Assembly (NCBI GenBank): GCA_902802535.1
Contig: CADCML010000005.1
Coordinates: forward strand, 1-64,000
Source of the DNA: an uncultured Bacteroidia bacterium
GTDB taxonomy: Bacteria > Bacteroidota > Bacteroidia > Bacteroidales > F082
Length of the DNA stretch: 64,000 nt
Direction of reading: 5' to 3'
Below are positions 24,101-31,700 of this stretch, one piece after another. Every line of letters starts with the position of its first letter. Within the stretch, counting starts at the first letter, position 1. The notes beneath the pieces are model-generated. The model saw only the letters and a list, made by a program, of their open reading frames with translations, ran no database searches and was not told the origin of the DNA. The position numbers were made by a program, and so were the translations under genes.

Positions 24101-26098
24101 TGGCACACTGACAGTGCCTGTTGTTCCGACCTGTGCAACGCCGATAATCTCGTTGTTGACCGTGATGGACACATAAGAACCAGCATGGGCATTTATGGTA
24201 AAGCTATTGGCACCTATAGGCAGAACGCTATTGTGGCTCACGTTGTTGGCGGCAGGTTGTTTAAGGTAAGGCATCACGGAGCCGTCACCAAAGCATTGGT
24301 AGCATCTCCAGTAATATTCTGGGGTAATCTCACTGTTGGTGTAATTTTGTGCATAAGCGTATGACACTGAGATGTTCCCAATGTAAGGAACGGAGTTCAA
24401 TGTGTTGAAGCCTGTGTCATCGAACATGGCATCGTATGCGCCTACTGAGGTACCCGATATTGTGGGATTGTTGTTGGTTGAATATGAAGCATTGAAAGCA
24501 CCCACGCCGAAATAGAAATCCTCATACCAATATGTTTCCACGACAGAGCCTATATAACCAAAAGCTCCTTTGTTTTGTGCACGAACCATGGCTTCACCAA
24601 AGCAAGGATATGTACTTGTATTGCTAAAGCTGGCAGACAAGCAACAGTTACCCATAGCCCAGAAAGGCTTGTTGGCATTGGTAAGCGAATTTACATTGCT
24701 GTTGGTAAAACTTGGATCAGACCATTCCTGAATATCGCCGTGAGCAGTGTAGTTGATGAAACCTACATTGTTAATATAGTTATAACAAGTCCTCTGACCA
24801 CTTGCTGTAGTGATAAAAACATGGGGTGTGATACCGTGGGTCGCGTTGAAGTAATTGTTGTTGGCATATTGTATGGTAGGCTTGCCTGCAATGTTGGTCC
24901 AGGAGGTTTGCCAAGAATAATTAGGTTGATCCCAACCTGCAATGAGCAAAGTCTCGTCCAAATAGCTCGGGTCGGGCATGGTGTATTTCTCATACATCAA
25001 AATTTTGTCTACAAGGTAGCCGAGTTGTGTGGTGCTGGCCACTGGCATTCGGCTCAAGAACATGTCGTGATAGATGTCGCCATCAACGGAAGCATACTCC
25101 AGGTCGGTAGCTGCGTCACCGTAATAGCTGTCATAATCCCACAGTGAGTAGTATGGGACAACTGTTTCATCGCCCACGATGACTAAGAAACTCGGGTGGT
25201 TGGTGTTGTATCTGCTTTGAATGCCGGAACGAATGGTGGATGATGAAGTGCTACTGGTCACAGTATAAATATCCACATTGATACCTTTCTGTTTCTTCCA
25301 AGTCAACCAGTTCTGGAAAGGCGTGCTGTTGGCGTAGGTCGAGGTGGTCACGACGAGCATCTTCACTGGCGTGGTGTAGAGGTCAGGATGTTGGTCATAG
25401 ATGCTGCGGACGGCCCTGCCGTTAAACAGCTGCTTATAAACGATGTCGAAATAAGGGCTGTAGGTGTCGACCAACATCTTCTCGGTGGCTGCGGCATCGG
25501 AACCGTCGAAACGTACTTCCACTTCGATGTCGTTGAACACGCGCAAGGTGTTGTTGACTGGGTCGTAGCTTACCGGCTCGATGGTCATCTTGCCGAGCTG
25601 CACGCCGCGCATGGTACCCACCACTTCGACGACGGCCATAGGTTCGCTGTGGAAGCCACGGGTCGATTGGTAGGCTGCCTCGTTATAGACGAACGGCACG
25701 TCTTCGGGACGCTTGTCCTTGCGCAGCGAAGGCTGGCGCGGCACCAAGGTGTGGATGTCGTAATCCTCAAGACGGTAGTCGGTGGTGCTGTAACTCGTCA
25801 CACGAATGGTAGGTTGTGCACCAAATGGCACGGCGATGAGTTCGTTCACGACGGGAATCTGAGGGTCGCCCACATTGCCGCCAATGACGGTGTTGGCGAG
25901 GTTGAGCCACGAAAACGTTCCGCGTTCGCTCGGATAATCCTGCGCCTCGATGGTTGAAAATGAAAACGAGGCTTTGAGGCTCGTCATGTCGCTTTTCACA
26001 CATTCGGCCTTGTCGACCGAACGCAACTGGATGCTTTTCTGGGCCATAATGCTCATGCCAAGCATCATGGAGAGGATAAAGATGATGGTTTTTTTCAT
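21101..26098 (-). CDS. Lys-gingipain-like C25 cysteine protease with InlB-type and cleaved-adhesin domains
   Basis: 1665 aa, start chosen at MKKTIIFILSMMLG, which opens a signal peptide. A propeptide (about 25-220) precedes a peptidase C25 catalytic domain. His453 lies in INYTAHGD and Cys485/486 in MGNCCLSASF, followed by CFGEAMVRAQNKGAFGYIGS and the YYWRCYQCFGDGSVMPY block, all as in Kgp of Porphyromonas gingivalis. After the catalytic domain come an Ig-like domain, InlB-type repeats (YTITCNPSEHGTIS; GYEFGSWLV), and a cleaved-adhesin domain (about 1130-1290: YLVSPQFRLGG, LLYIDDVTIVEG). The end is ALRQAQGPASYTFEAKT..RLVFSANETE. Related proteins normally continue into a T9SS C-terminal sorting domain; none is present here. 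A REP-like repeat encodes LRQAQGP near the end. Probably a surface or secreted protease. Confidence 0.9.
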   Translation of the reverse strand: MKKTIIFILSMMLGMSIMAQKSIQLRSVDKAECVKSDMTSLKASFSFSTIEAQDYPSERGTFSWLNLANTVIGGNVGDPQIPVVNELIAVPFGAQPTIRVTSYSTTDYRLEDYDIHTLVPRQPSLRKDKRPEDVPFVYNEAAYQSTRGFHSEPMAVVEVVGTMRGVQLGKMTIEPVSYDPVNNTLRVFNDIEVEVRFDGSDAAATEKMLVDTYSPYFDIVYKQLFNGRAVRSIYDQHPDLYTTPVKMLVVTTSTYANSTPFQNWLTWKKQKGINVDIYTVTSSTSSSTIRSGIQSRYNTNHPSFLVIVGDETVVPYYSLWDYDSYYGDAATDLEYASVDGDIYHDMFLSRMPVASTTQLGYLVDKILMYEKYTMPDPSYLDETLLIAGWDQPNYSWQTSWTNIAGKPTIQYANNNYFNATHGITPHVFITTASGQRTCYNYINNVGFINYTAHGDIQEWSDPSFTNSNVNSLTNANKPFWAMGNCCLSASFSNTSTYPCFGEAMVRAQNKGAFGYIGSVVETYWYEDFYFGVGAFNASYSTNNNPTISGTSVGAYDAMFDDTGFNTLNSVPYIGNISVSYAYAQNYTNSEITPEYYWRCYQCFGDGSVMPYLKQPAANNVSHNSVLPIGANSFTINAHAGSYVSITVNNEIIGVAQVGTTGTVSVPITPQNTAGTAMIVVTRNQRQPYINTIPLANSTQYTITCNPSEHGTISAPEQAYASSIVTLTATPDPGYCLSSWTVTDANNQPISVTGNQFIMPESNVTVSATFVEGLTITLASVTHGSISADPMYALQGTTINLTATPASGYEFGSWLVYKTGDTNTTVSVNNNSFTMPNYPVTVSATFVLGPTELTVYDGTATNQYIPMYGYYFDDFTKSECIIPASQLTAMNGCTITAITFYPSSVSTRSWDDSEQTVFLKEVSGTTLGGSYSGTSGATIVKQALLEMPTAGTAYTITFDTPYFYNGGNLLIGIYNTTDGDYNQVYWYGTSNLTSGVSAYGSNGNGLSSVDYNAQAFLPKTTFTYMPVPDEPVAITVSANPANGGTVTGAGTYDPGITATLTATANEGYTFANWTRNGVVMSTSATYSFTVSNAAEYVANFTINSYNITAAAVPAEGGTVTVGARNREDLVYDFENGWQNWTAFKGTTGTSSHNWMHNTEYVAYDSNGNQIVPECHNSSSGMMLSESYISASTSGGSGTAVTPDNYLVSPQFRLGGSFTFYVASRMSNYPAEKFSVLVSESGNNSASAFTHTELTVTLSDNSWHEYTIDLSDYSGMGYVAIRHYDCYDQHLLYIDDVTIVEGQDPSTGSGNFNYGETCVVTATPNTDYYFVNWTENNATVSSEASYSFTVTGDRNLVANFSQTPVFTKIIPAYTSTGGWVLIASPLTEAVAPSPENGFLTNDYDLYYFDQASDSLEWINYKGDNGNFNLVSGKGYLYANSQNDTLTFTGYPYNGNGQVTLSKTSGTHFEGWNLVGNPFAQTAYITKPFYTMNLEGSEVIASTSNSVGAMEGIFVVANEDGETMTFSTEEPNRGAALVMNICQDRGSVIDRAIICFGEGNNLPKFMLNKNNTTLYIPQDNKDYAVVNANNVDEIPVNFKAAENGTYTLSFSMENVAFSYLHLIDTMTGADIDLLALRQAQGPASYTFEAKTTDQASRFRLVFSANETE
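21180..21210. repeat. REP-like repeat encoding LRQAQGP in the protease 3' end
   Basis: CTGGTCCCTGAGCCTGTCGA followed by AGGGCCAG: the outer arms CTGGTCCCT and AGGGCCAG are inverted repeats. The CCTGAGCCTGTCGAAGG core is a very common dispersed bacterial repeat. Read on the minus strand it gives LALRQAQGPA, just before the ASYTFEAKTTDQA block. Confidence 0.75.
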
Positions 26099-26123
26099 TT
26101 TAAATGGATGATTTTGCGGTCTG

Positions 26124-26200
26124 TTACTTCGTTGTGGCAAACACCAACTTGAAGTGGTCGGCTTGGTCGGTCGTCTTGGCCTCGAAGGTGTAGCTTGCTA
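26124..26200 (-). pseudogene. 3' remnant of a paralogue of the gingipain-like gene
   Basis: The minus strand encodes ASYTFEAKTTDQADHFKLVF then ATTK and a stop, matching the last residues of the 1665-aa protease (ASYTFEAKTTDQASRFRLVF). About 38 bp are identical between the two sites (near 21148-21185 and 26163-26200). Upstream of ASYTF the similarity ends abruptly. A consensus -7 element lies at 26233-26240. The simplest reading is that the body of a second surface-protein gene was deleted, leaving its promoter and tail. Confidence 0.7.
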
Positions 26201-26232
26201 TGTGGATAAATTTGGGATTAATTTTCGGCGGA

Positions 26233-26240
26233 CAAAAATA
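26233..26240 (-). promoter_or_regulatory. Candidate -7 element upstream of the protease and remnant
   Basis: TATTTTTG followed by TCCGCC on the minus strand; matches TAnnTTTG. It now lies 134 nt before the protease start, with the gene remnant between them. Confidence 0.5.
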
Positions 26241-26284
26241 GGGAAAATTTTGTTTTTGACCTCTAAACCGCATGGGGTTCTTTT

Positions 26285-27079
26285 TTATTCTTTCCGTTCT
26301 GCGCAAAACACGGTCAAATTTCGCAAGGCTTCAAGTGTTTCTGACTCGGGGAAATGCTTCAATGTACCCAGTGTTTTTTGCAGGTATTCGGGCAACAAAA
26401 CCTTGGCTTGCTCCGTGTTTTCGCTGTCGAGCATGTCGTCGCGGAGCTGGAACAAGATGCCGAAATTGAGGCCGAAGTCGGCAATGTATTGCACTTGCTC
26501 GGGCGTTGCCTCGACCGACATGGCACCTGCCGCGCAGCACGAACGCATCAATCGGGCGGTTTTGCGGGTGATGATATCGAGATATTTTGTCGTTTTTTCC
26601 AACTGCGGGACACAGTCGGCGAATATGTTTTGCATCAATTCTCCTTCGCTCATGGCGGCGGTGGTGCGCAGCATTTCCTGTAGGATGGCGTAGTCGTCAG
26701 GGTGGGAGAGGAGCAGCATGGCCTTGGCCAAAAGGTAGTCGCCGGCCAGCACCGCCGAGAGGTTGCCGAATTGGGCTTTCACGGAGGCTTTACTACGGCG
26801 TTGGTCGGAGTCGTCCACCACATCGTCGTGGATTAAGGTCGCGCTGTGCACCATTTCCACGAAGGTGGCCGCCCGCAAAGTCTGCCCGTTGACTTCGCCG
26901 AACAGTTTCGCCCCGAGCAGCACCAGAATCGGCCGCAAGCGTTTGCCCCTTGTGTCGCTCACATAGCGCATGATGCTGTTCATTGGCTCGGTTTCGGCTT
27001 TCAGGGTCTGCTCGAAGAAAGCCTCAAACTGCTGCAATTCAGCGGCAATGGGGTGGATGATGTCGTTCAAGTTTTTCAC
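26285..27079 (-). CDS. Polyprenyl diphosphate synthase, short form
   Basis: 264 aa with a GTG start at 27079 (VKNLNDIIHPIAAELQQFEAFF, the usual family N-terminus). The first Asp-rich motif is LIHDDVVDD (about residues 82-90), the second is FQLRDDMLD. It should condense isopentenyl diphosphate onto an allylic primer to make a quinone or carrier side chain. Family members are about 320 aa. Here the segment after the second Asp motif runs DSENTEQAKVLLPEYLQKTLGTL and lacks the usual GKP.G.D..EGK.TLP block, so it is some 30-50 residues short. The catalytic Asp residues are present, so activity is possible but chain length may be changed. It lies 41 nt after the DUF1016 gene. Confidence 0.85.
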   Translation of the reverse strand: MKNLNDIIHPIAAELQQFEAFFEQTLKAETEPMNSIMRYVSDTRGKRLRPILVLLGAKLFGEVNGQTLRAATFVEMVHSATLIHDDVVDDSDQRRSKASVKAQFGNLSAVLAGDYLLAKAMLLLSHPDDYAILQEMLRTTAAMSEGELMQNIFADCVPQLEKTTKYLDIITRKTARLMRSCCAAGAMSVEATPEQVQYIADFGLNFGILFQLRDDMLDSENTEQAKVLLPEYLQKTLGTLKHFPESETLEALRNLTVFCAERKE

Positions 27080-27120
27080 GCGGTTACAAAAGAAGCATTT
27101 TATTTCATAATCTGTTATTA

Positions 27121-27822
27121 TTATCCCTTGTTCTCCTTCATCAGGAATTCCTTTATCTTTTCCTTGCTCGGCAACTGAAGTTCGTAGTAGTTGGAATCTA
27201 TTTGGCGCTGTAGTTCTCGGTAACTCCACGGACCACGCATGGCTTCAATAGCATAAAACGCACGTTTCATAGGGTCGTCTATATAGGCCAATATGGCAAT
27301 ATGTGTGTATGATAGCCTGTCAAACACCATTTGTGGCACTGGCATCACTTCACCTTGGGGAGTCATCATGGCGAATCCGTCATAAGATACTTTCTCCTGT
27401 TCAGACGTATATTGAGAAAAGTCAGGCAGTGCTTGGCTTTTTGTAAGCATTTGAGAATCAGGTAATAGAAAAAGGTCAGTCACTGCCTGACGTTTTCCGA
27501 AACGCTGCATCAGATAGTGTAACACTGGTTGTGCAACTTCTGGGAAAGTCAAGTAGAAAGCCCTTGCATTTTTTAGGTTTGTCAGACTAAAACTTTTATC
27601 ATCAAGTCGTTCCGCCAAACGTTTCAACAATTTGTCGCCATACTTTGCCCTGTCGTTGCCGTGTTGTTCGTATTCCACAATATAAAAACCTGTCAGCCAG
27701 GCTCGTGTCGTCACATTTCGGTTGATGACAAGTCGGGCATCCTCTTGTAAAGCACTGCTCGTCGACTGAATCTTTCCAACGAGTGACTCAAAGTCTCCCC
27801 TGTTTTTATCAAATTCGTTCAT
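27121..27822 (-). CDS. DUF1016 (YhcG N-terminal) protein lacking the nuclease domain
   Basis: 233 aa. The sequence matches the N-terminal domain of YhcG/PDDEXK-nuclease family proteins: INRNVTTRAWLTGFYIVEYEQHG, YGDKLLKRLAERL, FSLTNLKNARAFYLTFPE, and DPMKRAFYAIEAMRGPWSYRELQRQIDS. In full-length members (about 330-380 aa) a PDDEXK nuclease domain follows, but this one ends at SKEKIKEFLMKENKG. The family is tied to phage defence or mobile DNA. It may be a natural domain-only protein or the truncated relic of a full gene. It has its own -7 element 33 nt upstream and sits beside the toxin-antitoxin pair. Confidence 0.8.
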   Translation of the reverse strand: MNEFDKNRGDFESLVGKIQSTSSALQEDARLVINRNVTTRAWLTGFYIVEYEQHGNDRAKYGDKLLKRLAERLDDKSFSLTNLKNARAFYLTFPEVAQPVLHYLMQRFGKRQAVTDLFLLPDSQMLTKSQALPDFSQYTSEQEKVSYDGFAMMTPQGEVMPVPQMVFDRLSYTHIAILAYIDDPMKRAFYAIEAMRGPWSYRELQRQIDSNYYELQLPSKEKIKEFLMKENKG

Positions 27823-27855
27823 TTGGCCTCTCGTTTATTCTGTGTTTTGCGGGTG

Positions 27856-27863
27856 CAAAGATA
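27856..27863 (-). promoter_or_regulatory. Candidate -7 element of the DUF1016 gene
   Basis: TATCTTTG followed by CACCCG on the minus strand, 33 nt before the start; matches TAnnTTTG exactly. Confidence 0.6.
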
Positions 27864-27914
27864 CTTAAAAATCCAACAGAATTTGCAGATGATTTGTGAT
27901 GCAATTTTATGCAT

Positions 27915-28331
27915 TCATTCAAGTGAAAGTTGCATAAAATCAGTCGGAGACAGCACAATGATTCCGCTTTGCGGGAAATGACGCTCATTTCGTGTCACAA
28001 TATGACTACATCCAGCAGCCTGTGCTGCATGGTATTGTAACATGTCTTCAAAATCGGGAGCAGAAGCATAAAGCGCCTCATGGAGTTGAATGGAATCCAT
28101 GGTGGCGATACTGATATGATGCTCTAAAATCTTCAATGCATCTAATGCGTTGTCATATCCCAACTTCTTGCGAGACACAAACATACAAGTGGAAAACGAG
28201 AGAGGAGTCGAGTATAGGGCTATCTCGCCTTTGAACCCCATGTTCAGCACATGTGCTGAGTCATGTACAAACGGTTCACGATGGAGCAACACATCAAGCA
28301 ACACATTGGTATCGAGAAAAACACATGTCAT
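27915..28331 (-). CDS. PIN-domain toxin (VapC-like RNase)
   Basis: 138 aa, the usual size of a PIN toxin. Acidic active-site candidates are Asp7 (VFLDTNVLLDVLL), Glu/Asp in APDFEDMLQYHAA (about 93-95) and the TRNERHF segment near residue 115. PIN toxins are Mg-dependent RNases that cut tRNA or mRNA. Its ATG overlaps the antitoxin stop by 4 nt (ATGA), the usual arrangement of a toxin-antitoxin pair. The pair closely resembles Bacteroidota PIN systems with DFEDALQY-type motifs. Confidence 0.85.
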   Translation of the reverse strand: MTCVFLDTNVLLDVLLHREPFVHDSAHVLNMGFKGEIALYSTPLSFSTCMFVSRKKLGYDNALDALKILEHHISIATMDSIQLHEALYASAPDFEDMLQYHAAQAAGCSHIVTRNERHFPQSGIIVLSPTDFMQLSLE

Positions 28332-28606
28332 AGGGCGTACTTTTCTTTCAGGTAGTCCATCCGTGCATACTCGCCATTAAGACCCACTTCTGAATCGTCA
28401 AGCAAGGGCATTGCAAGTATGGCCTCCAAATCGGGTGCATAGTGCTCTGTAGTGTCTTTTGAATTGCGTTGCGTAGTGGTGGCAAGACGAATCAAAATGA
28501 TTTCCATCTGACGCTGCATCCATTTTGAAATGTCCGTGTCGACTCCGATGGCAGGACGCGCTTGTTCAACGAGAGTGTCGCTTAGTGTGATGCTATAGGT
28601 GCACAT
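28328..28606 (-). CDS. Antitoxin of the PIN toxin, ribbon-helix-helix-like
   Basis: 92 aa, start chosen at MCTYSITLSD, where a beta strand followed by helices (LSDTLVEQARPAIGVDTDIS, KWMQRQMEIILIRLA) fits a ribbon-helix-helix DNA-binding fold. The acidic C-terminal half (APDLEAILAMPLLDDSEVG) would wrap the toxin. It overlaps the PIN gene by 4 nt and has a -7 element 21 nt upstream, so autoregulation is likely (inference). Confidence 0.75.
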   Translation of the reverse strand: MCTYSITLSDTLVEQARPAIGVDTDISKWMQRQMEIILIRLATTTQRNSKDTTEHYAPDLEAILAMPLLDDSEVGLNGEYARMDYLKEKYAL

Positions 28607-28627
28607 GATGTATAACTTTTTAGAGTG

Positions 28628-28635
28628 CAAATATA
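28628..28635 (-). promoter_or_regulatory. Candidate -7 element of the toxin-antitoxin operon
   Basis: TATATTTG followed by CACTC on the minus strand, 21 nt before the antitoxin start; matches TAnnTTTG. A divergent near-match GATATTTG (28689-28696, plus strand) lies 34 nt before the macroglobulin gene. Confidence 0.55.
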
Positions 28636-28730
28636 CGCATATTTTCAACATCAACGCTTTTTTTCAATGAGGCTCCCAAAAAATGCACGATATTTGCAGA
28701 AACTTCGTTATTCTTCAAAACGTTTGAACC

Positions 28731-31700
28731 ATGAAACGCATTGGAATCATCATCGCGACCGTCGCCTTAGTGGCCATTGGTTTGTTGGCTTTTGCAACAC
28801 CGAACAAGAACCCTGACACACCAAAAACCCCGAAAAACAACTACGAAGCCATGTGGAAAAAAGTAAAGGAAGACCTTGAGAAAAACCTGCCGGAATCGGC
28901 TGAAAAAGAGTTGGATGCCATCGAGCAACAGGCATCGAAGGACAAGAACCAAGTGCAACTGCTGAAGACCTACCTTTATCGGCAGAACATCTTCCGGTTC
29001 ACCATTGAGGAAGACCCCGACCAGCACTTCATCCAATATGCTGAAGGGAGAATCGGGAAGTTGGATGCCGTTCATGATGCGCTGCTGCACGAAGAAATCG
29101 CGGGAGCCTATGCCAACTACTTGAGCATCAACGAATGGCGCATCTCGCAAAATCTGCCCATAGACGGCGACCTCTCAAAGGTGGAGATGAAATATTGGGA
29201 CAAGGAAAGTTTCAAAACCCGCATCAACCAACATTATGCTGAGGCTTTGAAACCCGTCGAGGCTCTGAAAAAGGCTAAGACTGAAAATTTTATGGTTTTG
29301 TTTGAGAACAAGGACAACAATGAGGAATACCTTGAATACGAGGCTTCATTATTTGAATTCATGTTCCACCGCGTGGCCAATTACTATCGCGAACAGGCCA
29401 ACGCAGACCAAGCTGAGGGCGACACGGAAAAATGGTGGCTGCCTGCCGAGAAGTTCGTGAAAGCCGATTTGGGCGACAGCGACAACCCGCTCATCAAATG
29501 CCTGAAAATCTATCAGGACCTGATGGCCTACAACCTCAAGCAGAAAAACGAAGATGTGTTGATTTACAACGACTTCAAGCGTTTCGGCTTCGTCAATGCC
29601 ATTTTGCAAAAAGACGAGCAATACCAAGCCGCATTGGAAGGTTTGAAGGCGCAATACCCTGACAATCCGCTTTCGGCTGAAATCGCTTCGCTGATTGCGC
29701 GAAGCATGATTGACCAATACGAGAGCCACAGCGAGGACAGCACCTATTTCGACCGCCTCCCGAAGGCCAAAGCCTTGTGTGAGCAGGCTATCGCGAAGTT
29801 CCCGAAATCGCAGGGTGCGAAGAACTGCGAGAGCCTCATCAAGCGCATCGAGGAGCCACAAATCAACCTCGAACTGAATCAAGTGCAGTTGCCCAACGAG
29901 GCCATCCCCGCCGTGTTGGAATACAAGAATGTGACCACACCTTATATTAAGATAGTGAAAGTCAGTGAGAAAGAACTTGTTGATTTGCAACGTGTTGATT
30001 ACAAAAAAGATCTTATCAAGGTGTTGGATTCCAAAAATGTTATTGCAGAACAAGAACTTACGCTTCCCGCCGAAACCGACTACCGCCAGCACAGCACTTT
30101 GATTGCCTTGCCTGCTTTGGAGAGAGGTTTCTATTTCCTTGTGGGCAATGTCAGCAAGGATAACAAGAACGAGGACAAGATGCTGGTGCTCAATTTCCAA
30201 GTGTCGAATTTGGGCTATATCTCCGACAAAAAAGAAGACAAAATGACCGTGGTGACCGTGGACCGCAAAACGGGCAAAACTGAAGATGGTGTCACCGTGG
30301 AATGTTACCGCAGCGAATGGGACTACAAGGCTCGCGAGTACAAGACCATCATTTTGACAACGGTGAAGTCCGACAAGAACGGCAAAGCCATCTTGGACGA
30401 TAAAATGAATGACAGCAGACCGTTTTTCATCAATCTCCGCAAAGACAATGATGTGCTGTTGGCCAAAAGTGCTTTCTATTTCAGGAAACCTTACCAAAAC
30501 GACAGGGAGCAGTATTCGACCACTTTGTTCACCGACCGCGCCATATATCGCCCTGGACAAACCGTTTATTTCCAAGGAATTACGACGCGCCGCCAAGGTG
30601 AGGATTTGAGCCTTGTCAGCAATTACAACGAGAAGATTTCCTTCAAGGACGCCAACTGGCAGGAAATCAGCGCGGCCAATTTCACCACCGATGAATATGG
30701 CACTTTCAGCGGCTCCTTCGTCATTCCCACCGATAGACTTAATGGCATGTTCCATCTCAATGCCAACAATGGCAGCACAACCATTCGCGTGGAGGAATAC
30801 AAACGCCCGACCTTTGAGGTCAACTTTGAGAAGCCGAAAGAGCAATACAAACTCAATCAAGAAGTTACGGTGCGCGGTGATGTGAAGGCATACGCTGGTT
30901 TCGGTTTGGACGATGTGGAATACACCTATCGCGTGGTACGTAAAACTTCATTCCCGTGGCGTTGCTGGTGGTGGTGGTACCCGACCGTCGAGGACGAGCA
31001 AATCACCTACGGCAAGGCCCGCACCGACGAGAACGGCAAGTTCGCTGTTACCTTCAATTTGAAGCCCACAAAGACCATCGCGCCCGAAAAACAGCCCGTC
31101 TTCACCTATGAAATTGAGGTGACCGCCACAAGCAAACAGGGAGAAACCCACGCCAACACCTACAGCATTCGTGCAGGTTATAACGAGGTGAGTATCAGCA
31201 CTAACCTACCTTCCGAAATTGAGAAGTCGGAGATGGGCAAATACGAAATCTCGGTGCAAAACATGAGTTGGCAGCCCGCCAAGAGCCGTGTTTCGCGCAA
31301 AATCTATCGCTACGACAACCCATCGAAAATCAACTATTTCGAGGCGATGGAACATTATCAAGAACTTGATCGTCAAATGCTTACGGACGAAGAAATCGAA
31401 AGGTTGTTCCCCAACTTCAGTTTCTACGACAAGAAAGCCAAGACCTTGGTCGACGAGGCTGAAATCATGGTTGATGACAAGGCCAAATTCTATGAAGGCA
31501 AGGCTCTGGCTCCCGGAAAATATGTGGTGGAATTGAAGAGCCTCGACGACCCGCTTGCAGTGACGACAAAGGAATTCACCATTTACGAGGAAGGTGCCAA
31601 GCAGATGCCTGTCACCGCGATGCAATGGCATCACCAAGACAAGACGACCGCCCATCCCGGCGACGAAATCCGTCTTAGCGTCGGCACTTCGGCCAAGGAT

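Noticed and set aside
28689-28696. GATATTTG as promoter of the macroglobulin gene
   Set aside because: One base off the consensus; mentioned with the neighbouring element but not listed as a feature of its own.
29349-30860. 503-codon minus-strand frame inside the macroglobulin gene
   Set aside because: Same reason: antisense of a well-supported gene.
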